Shown here piece by piece: positions 50,201 to 55,090 of a stretch of DNA of 55,090 bases. How positions within the stretch are numbered: the stretch's first letter is position 1; every line of letters begins with the position of its first letter. The notes under the pieces were generated by a model. It was not told where the DNA came from. It worked only from the letters and a program-made list of their open reading frames with translations, and did not search any database. The DNA comes from Verrucomicrobiaceae bacterium (GTDB taxonomy: Bacteria > Verrucomicrobiota > Verrucomicrobiia > Verrucomicrobiales > Verrucomicrobiaceae): positions 1 through 55,090 of the forward strand of contig JAIXYN010000095.1 in the NCBI GenBank assembly GCA_027490195.1. Direction: 5' to 3'. The position numbers and the translations under genes were made by a program.

Positions 50201-51686
50201 GCCGGAGAACCTCCGCTCGGTAGTTTTCATGCGTGAACTCAAGGTAGCGCGTCTCCGCTCTTTCCGTGCTCCTGCGTGCGCTCTCCAGGCGGTTCCGCGG
50301 CCCGCCGGACTCCGCACGGCTTTTTTGATTTTCCCAGACCAGCCTGGTGATGGGCTCCACGGAGATCCTCCGGTACATGTCGTCGAAGCTGAAGCGGCGG
50401 GGATCCCGGAACAAGGGATCGGCCTCGCGCAGGCGGTCGGACGCACTCACGTAAGTCTCCTCCACATCCGCCTGGGGCGTTCCGCGGAATGCCTCCACCA
50501 AAAGTGCCAGCAGCTTCTCATTGGCACTCAGCCGGTCGAACCAGCTCTGTGTGACACCTCGCGCCACCTCATCGGCCAGGATCTTCACCCGTCGGCTGCG
50601 CTCCTGCTCGTCATCGAGCCCGCCCCGCCGGAGCAGCTCTGGAAGCTGGCTCAGCAGGCGCACGATCTGCGGGGGCGTGGCAAGAACGCCCGCGTCCGTG
50701 CGTGCCCGGACTTCATCGATCAAATGCGTTTTCCAGGAGCCCAGGTCCAATTCGGGCCCCTTGTCGTGAAGCCATGCCAGGTGCCGGTCAAGCACCTTCT
50801 GTAGCTCGCCTTTGTCGAGGCGGGTCATGTGCAGGGGTTTGATCAATGCATCACTCTCGCGTGACTCCGCGGGCTTCGCGGTGAGAAACAGCCAGGAGTC
50901 GAGGTCCCCAAGCCGCTGGTTGATGATCGTCAGCAGAGACTCGGTGAGGGTGGAAAAGGCGAAGCGGGTCCCCAAGGGCTGATCGAGAACGTAAACCGTT
51001 CGCCGCTGCCGGTGGCTAGAGCGCATCCAGTCCATCAACTCCGGCCCCGTTTGCATAGTCTGGGAGAGGGCCACGATCTTGTGCGCCTCCGGCCCATGCC
51101 TGGGCAGCATCTGCATGCCGGCCCAGACCGCTGTCGTGAAACGTCCGCTGCCTGGCTCGCCCACGACGACGACGAGCCGCTCAGGATTTTCGCCCCGGTT
51201 CTTGCAGTCTTTTTCCAGGCCTGGCCATGGCATGTACACCTCTTTAATTTTCTCGATGATGAGAGGCGTCAGCTCTGGTTCGCCGGTCCCTTCGCTTTCG
51301 AATCCTTCCTTTCCGGCTCCTTTCCTGGCCTTCTCTCCCTTGGCGCCGGCCTCGGGGGCGGGTGCGGGAGGAGGTGATGGTGGCGTCCCTTCGTGCTCGG
51401 GCTTGCCCTGCGGAGCTACTGCACCGGGAGTTTCGCCTTCAGGGGGCCTCGCGTTCGGTGGCGCTTCGGGTGCCGGCTTGTCCCCCGCTCCATTCCTGCC
51501 CTGGGGATACTGTCCCTTTCCCTGGGCCGGCGGCGGAGGAACTTCAGTCCCTTCTCCTGCTGAGCCCGGAGCTTCCGCAGGTGGCGCTGCTCCGGCCGCT
51601 GCTCCCGGCAGGTCGCCTTCCACAGGAGGCGGTTTACTGCCTTGCAGTGATTCCGTGGCTGCAGGATCTGTTTCCAGATTAGACAT
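47223..51686 (-). CDS. Large P-loop (STAND-like) ATPase (1487 aa)
   Basis: Residues 1-135 are a disordered Pro/Gly/Glu/Ala-rich tail. The P-loop domain follows: VVVVGEPGSGRFT (172-184), a degenerate Walker A with Arg in place of Lys, then a Walker B-like VYVLDQ (231-236) and a winged-helix-like stretch. The remainder is a mainly helical region of about 1100 residues, with an Asp/His run near residues 657-667, a perfect 14-residue tandem repeat (about 786-813) and, from about 900 on, another alpha/beta region (MVDGSEAGQQNDTANRL) resembling vWA/VMAP-type middle domains. Such proteins are signal-sensing scaffolds that release a protease effector. Nucleotide hydrolysis is uncertain because of the altered P-loop. 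Confidence 0.8.
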   Translation of the reverse strand: MSNLETDPAATESLQGSKPPPVEGDLPGAAAGAAPPAEAPGSAGEGTEVPPPPAQGKGQYPQGRNGAGDKPAPEAPPNARPPEGETPGAVAPQGKPEHEGTPPSPPPAPAPEAGAKGEKARKGAGKEGFESEGTGEPELTPLIIEKIKEVYMPWPGLEKDCKNRGENPERLVVVVGEPGSGRFTTAVWAGMQMLPRHGPEAHKIVALSQTMQTGPELMDWMRSSHRQRRTVYVLDQPLGTRFAFSTLTESLLTIINQRLGDLDSWLFLTAKPAESRESDALIKPLHMTRLDKGELQKVLDRHLAWLHDKGPELDLGSWKTHLIDEVRARTDAGVLATPPQIVRLLSQLPELLRRGGLDDEQERSRRVKILADEVARGVTQSWFDRLSANEKLLALLVEAFRGTPQADVEETYVSASDRLREADPLFRDPRRFSFDDMYRRISVEPITRLVWENQKSRAESGGPRNRLESARRSTERAETRYLEFTHENYRAEVLRQMQNRHHLLWGVVESVGGSKLSTMILPWQAPQRQALGEVIARIGIHRPRDLKKLMYELLLNESAIIASMPGYILRGICLLDDPDHDFVCRELRGWVQEDPGDFDHAWGATAAVWRVYCELGRQRTALMADKTRATDKLRRLESALAQLEEIITQVARSGVIATDDDDDDHDHDADVVADRVAEKLAEDDREDEFPAEADFLSYALERMFQELPQSVGRLTQRWLEAGGKLKSAGRRAAIRLYAINQDVESLVPARFEALLALVGAVLKLDRAVVDDVLLVMLEWSGQDELRQERQRQKERPDELRQERQRQKERPDELLQGAGGLLPQIARALFTACNRASEGERLNLRRSMSTLWLRSPSARARDIAHAVICRARLLDGIPVEMAGAGSAVLMVDGSEAGQQNDTANRLTQQIFEFLSPQVDLWVVQPGSSRELARPGHTLEVEQLPSRDPVPRIVMPWIEKLRSGGTGARGGTPLHFVCVVHWARLVDDEDAEECTDVPFIPILISGHHLPRLQTSSEMDLLPFASAIRLMGKLSDRINEEQSENLLVLAGTVLGVRLSKILAGRSPDEWWEALAPLLPPCHETGLERRQIARQRLEECISRLDEVWSCAEGEGGAAAAASASAAGSSSSDGATHTDPLRAGLGLVQWFAAGCLEEVVDLLCECMNRRTRSPRGNFAAGAAGMLLRLHSVSMLETGAGKRGPVPPVQRLLPLLELAPALARYRSGQGVQALLEALRCWVGDESWAATLRWHTALSRMVTEAPSSLRDKIRDWSAGLAEGAIEALGEKRAPASVHALHLRLKCALLLRLTKKVSLKGTVLVLWHDSGHPRSLHRLGRLAWQLYLWAEAARDRRESNAPSFVFLRVGSGDPVGVSGDGVQGLEAAFTTAKPGPAILYPVLETLALAAGQIILMADGLLPDAEDWLDPEALFVQPASRQRLRLFWDNRAEPHPHLAGSPPWQPEWTSLSEMSDSQALECVRQKIAMNLLNDEL
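49249..49332. repeat. Perfect 42-bp tandem duplication inside the ATPase gene
   Basis: Two identical 42-bp units (49249-49290 and 49291-49332) encode DELRQERQRQKERP twice, in frame, within a charged helix of the large ATPase. A partial third unit begins at 49333. The perfect identity implies a very recent duplication or copy-number variation. Confidence 0.9.
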
Positions 51687-51737
51687 TGAATCTACATCTA
51701 AAACGTGGGCAACCCATATCGCAAGGTCGATCTATGC

Positions 51738-52832
51738 CTAAAGAAATAGCAGGCAGCGATCATCCAGAGCTCGGAGAAAGACTACGACTTTGGCAAAGTC
51801 CAATGTCTGGGGGGTGGCTGCGAGCGCAGCTCGTGCAGACCGCACCGCAAAATCCACGGGCTCTGAGGACAGGCTGCGCCACAAGGATTGCGCAAAGACA
51901 AGCGCCATGGAGTCACTGGCCGGGCATGGATATCCGATGACGGCAGGCACTTGCAGATGCGCGAGCAGAGATGCTAGGCCGCGCTTTTTCGCGCCAAGGC
52001 AGACGTTCAACACCACCAGCCTGAGATCCTCCTGGCGGGCGACGATGTCCGCCATTTGGGCTGGGTTACACAGCTCCCCCAAGAGTGACTCCGCACCGTC
52101 CGCGGCGTGAAGGACCAACCCTGCCTCACCTGCAGCATTTTCATCTGCATGTCCGCAATGATGCCAGATGTGGTACGAACGGCCAGCCGCCTGTGAGTGG
52201 TTGAGGGTGCGTCGCAAACTTTGGGCGCCAACGTCCGTCATTTTATCTAGCCTGGCGGCTTTGTTCAGCACCTCTCCACGCAAGGAGCATTCGACCTGTG
52301 CCAGTTCAGAGTCCAGCTTCAGGGGGGCGTAGTTTGCGGGACATGCTGCGGTTAACAACAGGCGTCTCGGTCCTGTGACCGGCTTCCAACATTCAGCGGT
52401 TCCCCGAAGGTGACGCACCAGCAGATACGAACTGTCCAATGCGATGAACTTCTGGCGCTCTGGATGAAAAATAAGTTCCCACGGCACTTCATGCACACCT
52501 TCGGCTTTGTGCGAACCGCCGGGCAGGTCGTATTTGATAACTAGGCGCAATGGGTTCCCTTGTTTTTCCGCCTCCCTTGAAGCTTTGTCGAACAGCTGCC
52601 CAATCCCTTCCTTGAAGATTGATTTAAAGATGACTTCACCAGCCCTTGCTCCGTCCTTTTTAGTTGCCCACGCCTCGTTGAGCAGTTTACCGTAGCCAGC
52701 CAGCAGGCAAAGATCACTCGCTGTTACTCGGGCGGTGCTTTCGCCACGCACCAGCTTGCACTCGCCGAAGACGCTGGCAATGTCGTTATACTCATCGAGA
52801 TGAAGAACAAAATCGAATGTTTCTGCCGCCAT
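51738..52832 (-). CDS. CHAT-domain caspase-like protease (364 aa)
   Basis: First gene of the operon and its likely effector. The CHAT domain is visible from about residue 95: VPWELIFHP (116-124), SSYLLVRHL, LLLTAACP, then the catalytic His in WHHCGHAD (His 228), the Cys in LVVLNVCLGA (Cys 278), and the VPAVIGYPCPASDSMALVFAQSLW helix typical of this family. The N-terminal about 90 residues are a small unknown domain. CHAT proteases cleave proteins to cause cell death or activate other effectors. I place the start at the ATG at 52832 because the preceding six in-frame codons overlap the -10 promoter box. The ATPase gene follows after 51 bp. Confidence 0.88.
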   Translation of the reverse strand: MAAETFDFVLHLDEYNDIASVFGECKLVRGESTARVTASDLCLLAGYGKLLNEAWATKKDGARAGEVIFKSIFKEGIGQLFDKASREAEKQGNPLRLVIKYDLPGGSHKAEGVHEVPWELIFHPERQKFIALDSSYLLVRHLRGTAECWKPVTGPRRLLLTAACPANYAPLKLDSELAQVECSLRGEVLNKAARLDKMTDVGAQSLRRTLNHSQAAGRSYHIWHHCGHADENAAGEAGLVLHAADGAESLLGELCNPAQMADIVARQEDLRLVVLNVCLGAKKRGLASLLAHLQVPAVIGYPCPASDSMALVFAQSLWRSLSSEPVDFAVRSARAALAATPQTLDFAKVVVFLRALDDRCLLFL

Positions 52833-52838
52833 AAGTCG

Positions 52839-52847
52839 ATTATAGCA
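52839..52847 (-). promoter_or_regulatory. Extended -10 promoter of the CHAT/GAP1 operon
   Basis: On the minus strand TGC-TATAAT (52847-52839) is a perfect extended -10. A partial -35 (TTGCTA near 52869-52864) lies at a longer spacing. Transcription should begin near 52832-52833, at the ATG itself, predicting a leaderless message. Confidence 0.6.
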
Positions 52848-54087
52848 CATTTTCCTTGGTTACTAGCAAACGTCACCTCCGCATTGTCGCAAGGGCTGCT
52901 GCGCTCGCCGGATCAAGATGACAATCTTTTTGAGAAACTTGGTCTGGTGTCATGTTACATAAGATTTTGCATAAGGCAATCGCAGTGGTGAATACGAACG
53001 GTCCAGCGGAGGGATGGCGTGGCATGTGAAGAAGGCGATGGGGTTGAGTCCCCATCTTGAATGTCCATACCCAAGGTCGCCTCGCCAATGCCAGGCGGAC
53101 CCTTGGCTCAAACCGACTGCTCTGTTGGAACTGGTGTGGAGCGGAGCGATAAGAAAGGAAACGTCTTAGTGGTTCCAATGATGTGATGTGATGGATTTGA
53201 GTCACGGGACACTGAGTCGAGTCACCTCGCTGGAGAGTTCTGGCTCAGACTTGGGCACATCAAAACAGACAGAATCATCAGGCCCCACCTGAGTACCTCT
53301 ATCTATCCTTATCCTCTACCACCCGTGGCCAAACGCGGCCTAAAAGTGCGCTTTAGTAAACCGCTACGGCGGTCACGCTGAACCGCCCGCAACCGCGCAG
53401 AAAGGCGGCTTTTAGGAGTCGGGATGTTGTGAGCGTCTCCACGTTGCCATTTTCTTCGTGACGCAATTCGTTGCAAAGAACGATCGCACGCGGGGCGCAA
53501 TCTCACCCCGGCTTACCTGCGCACCAGCACGAGGGGATTGTTGGTGGTCGTCGTCGGTGCGATCAAACTTCACTCCATGCGCGGGGAAACCAAGGCGGAA
53601 GGGGCGAATCTATCCTTCTTTATTGCTGCCTTTACCAAGTTATCATGGAGCTGGCCAAATACCCTCAAAACCCTGAGTTTCGTGACGGAGAGCCTCGCGT
53701 GCGCGCGAGCGCGAGTGTGTGTGCGCGAGCGGGGGTGTCAGATGGAGGTGTTTTGTCGCCTCATGTATGCGCATGGCTGCTGTTGAAGCTGAGTTGTCTC
53801 GTTGTGATCTTCGAAGGCTTCTGTTTGTTCGATTTCTTCAGGCTGGATTGAGTTTCCTTGTTGATTTTCAGCAAGGTAGTCCAACAAGGTCCACGAGCAT
53901 GTTGATGAAGAAGAGGCATGCAGCCTCATGGCGTGAGGTTGATCTGCGGGCGCGTCCAGCCAAAGAGAACCTTGGAATTGCGGCCACGGGAGCGGACTTT
54001 GAGCATCGGAGCTGTGGCGGCGGTTGAACAGCTTCTTGGGTGGCATGCCATTGGGAGACTTTCATGGCTGACAAAATCTCTCCGTTA
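52848..54087. other. 1.2-kb region without a credible gene
   Basis: No frame here has family motifs or coding-like composition. A stretch of alternating purine/pyrimidine (about 53696-53735, GCGCGCGAGC...GTGTGTGTGCGCGAGC) could form non-B DNA. Inverted segments such as CCGCTACGGCGG (about 53361-53372) occur. The region may be degraded mobile-element DNA at the edge of the defence island. Confidence 0.4.
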
Positions 54088-54155
54088 ATCAGGAGTCAGA
54101 GGGGACATTCACGCGCTTCCCTTTAGGGGAGCGTGTGAATGTCTCACTCCCTGAT
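54088..54155. repeat. Long near-perfect hairpin
   Basis: ATCAGGAGTCAGAGGGGACATTCACGCGCTTCCC, written as two arms around a TTTA loop, faces GGGGAGCGTGTGAATGTC...ACTCCCTGAT. The core GACATTCACGCGCTTCCC/GGGGAGCGTGTGAATGTC pairs over about 18 bp with one or two mismatches. It lies 54 bp past the 3' end of the RepA-like gene, but without a U-tract, so it is either a terminator variant or a recombination/replication site. Confidence 0.75.
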
Positions 54156-54208
54156 TTGTTCGGACTTTCATGGGGCTGTGAAGGTCATAAAAGTCTGCTG
54201 TGAAAGTC

Positions 54209-54940
54209 TCAAGCGGCTTGCGGGAATCGGGCAATCAATCGGCGTTCGTTTGTGTGGGAACGCTTCTCTTTGTGCTCGAAAAAGCGCGGTTCATCTTCCG
54301 CAAGGAGGCGGGTAAGTGCACTCCTAATGCTGCCCAGCCCAGCCCCTTTGCCGTTCACCTTGGCAATCAAAACATTTTTCTCGATGGGGGCCGACTGCGG
54401 AACGATGCTCTCAATGAGCGGCACAGGGTCAACGGCAGCAGCTTTTTTCTTGGCTCGCTTGAGATTATCAGCGGCGGCTACGTCGTCGGGGCTGGCATCC
54501 TCCCAGCAAATGACATTTTCACGGCGGCTGTGCTGGTAGAACCGGATGAACTCTTTCTGATCTAAGTCGTCACGCCAGCCGATTCTGCTGCCACGCTTGA
54601 CGGCAATCCATTTGTAGGTGCCTGGGATTGCTGTGGCGTCGATTACAAGGATGGCGCGCGCCCAGTTGGTCAACTCGGCAGCTCCGGCCCCTGAATAGCT
54701 GAAATCAACAGCAGACCATGCGCTTGTGTCGCGGTTGGTAATCTTTGGCGTGTGATGACAGAGAACGAGGGCGCATGAATGCCTTTGCAGAATGGGATTC
54801 AGACCAGCTCGGAGAAACCGGCTTAGTTGCTCAGTGTCCTCGATCTTTGCGCCGTAGAAAGCAAACAGCGGGTCGATGCGGACAAGGTCGCACGGGCGAA
54901 AGGTCAGCTCGCGGTCAAGTAGCTCTATTGAGACTTGCAT
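54209..54940 (-). pseudogene. RepA/AAA-type ATPase lacking its P-loop half (243 aa)
   Basis: The sequence RPCDLVRIDPLFAFYG is a Walker B-like strand. It is followed by DTEQLSRFLRAGLNPILQRHSCALVLCHHTPK and a GAGAAELTNWARAILVID segment, the second half of the RecA-fold ATPase of phage and plasmid RepA/primase-helicase-type proteins. The first half with Walker A is missing. An in-frame TAA lies five codons upstream of the ATG, and the sequence beyond it does not encode a P-loop. The C-terminal about 80 residues form a helical, basic tail (KRAKKKAAA...ERRLIARF) with a winged-helix look. It is probably a truncated relic of a mobile element. A short functional derivative is less likely. Confidence 0.6.
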
Positions 54941-54952
54941 AATAGACTGACG

Positions 54953-55090
54953 TTAAGGCCAAAGTTCGGCCTGGGCGAAGCAGGCAGTTAGGATTCTGTG
55001 TCTGCGGCGCATTCTTCGCAGGGCAGCTGTCGCCTGCATGCTCAGTTGCCAAGCCTCGCGCACGATCAGATTGCCTATCTCATGCTGCTT
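54953..55090 (-). other. Partial reading frame open to the right edge
   Basis: From the window edge the minus strand reads 45 codons (KQHEIGNLIVREAWQLSMQA... ending AQAELWP) to a TAA at 54955-54953, in the same frame as the RepA-like gene that follows. It could be the C-terminus of a gene lying mostly outside the window. No family is recognised. Confidence 0.3.

Noticed and set aside
52873..53205. 110-codon minus-strand frame upstream of the CHAT gene
   Set aside because: No motif, irregular composition, and it runs into the promoter region of the CHAT operon.
1..55090. CRISPR array
   Set aside because: No series of short identical repeats with unique spacers was found. The attC sites are 93 bp and separate genes, not spacers.

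Overview
The window looks like chromosomal DNA of a GC-rich Gram-negative bacterium, most likely a member of the Verrucomicrobiota (Prosthecobacter/Verrucomicrobium-like). This assignment is an inference from lipobox and signal-peptide lipoproteins of verrucomicrobial style, a MoxR/DUF58/transglutaminase cluster, palindromic intergenic repeats, frequent starts without a clear Shine-Dalgarno, and a chromosomal integron. No marker gene settles it.

Region 1 (1-1844) is the distal end of an integron gene-cassette array. Three complete 93-bp attC sites and one truncated attC separate short plus-strand genes of unknown function. The integrase should lie to the left, outside the window. Region 2 (1940-9363) is ordinary chromosome: an FnIII-like coiled-coil protein, a small lipoprotein, two copies of a palindromic repeat, a CNT nucleoside transporter, an ABC ATPase/FtsX-type permease pair, a toxin-antitoxin pair with an internally deleted toxin, an RsmC-like rRNA methyltransferase and tRNA-Tyr(GUA). 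Region 3 (9669-22501, all minus strand) is an envelope cluster of MoxR, DUF58, a transglutaminase-like membrane protein that has lost all three catalytic residues, a TPR protein, and several exported coiled-coil proteins or lipoproteins including two paralogous pairs. A good promoter lies at its upstream end.

Region 4 (22879-36426, minus strand) is a composite DNA-defence operon: SNF2-type helicase, DUF4391 protein, DUF262/DUF1524 (GmrSD-like) nuclease, type III-like methyltransferase Mod, a TIR-domain protein, type III-like Res, and a tail of very small unknown genes. The mod reading frame is broken exactly at its catalytic DPPY motif, in a run of six C. Region 5 (36774-40510) holds a small HTH-like gene, a two-gene caspase/alpha-beta-hydrolase unit and a thermonuclease pseudogene. 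Region 6 (40664-52847, minus strand) is the most striking part. It is a seven-gene operon encoding a CHAT protease, a large P-loop (STAND-like) ATPase, two zinc-ribbon GTPases, a formylglycine-generating-enzyme-like (FGS) domain protein, a GAP1-like protein and a membrane protein with a RING-like zinc finger. It fits an NTPase-regulated biological conflict (antiviral/suicide) system of the GAP1/double-GTPase type, and it starts from an extended -10 promoter that predicts a leaderless mRNA. Region 7 (52848-55090) is mostly non-coding, with a long hairpin and a RepA/AAA-type ATPase lacking its P-loop half, which suggests the edge of a decayed mobile element.

Working model (inference): regions 4 to 6 form a defence island of about 30 kb carrying three NAD-, protein- or lipid-directed suicide effectors (TIR, caspase plus hydrolase, CHAT) beside restriction-type DNA recognition. 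The regions on either side are housekeeping or envelope functions plus an integron tail.
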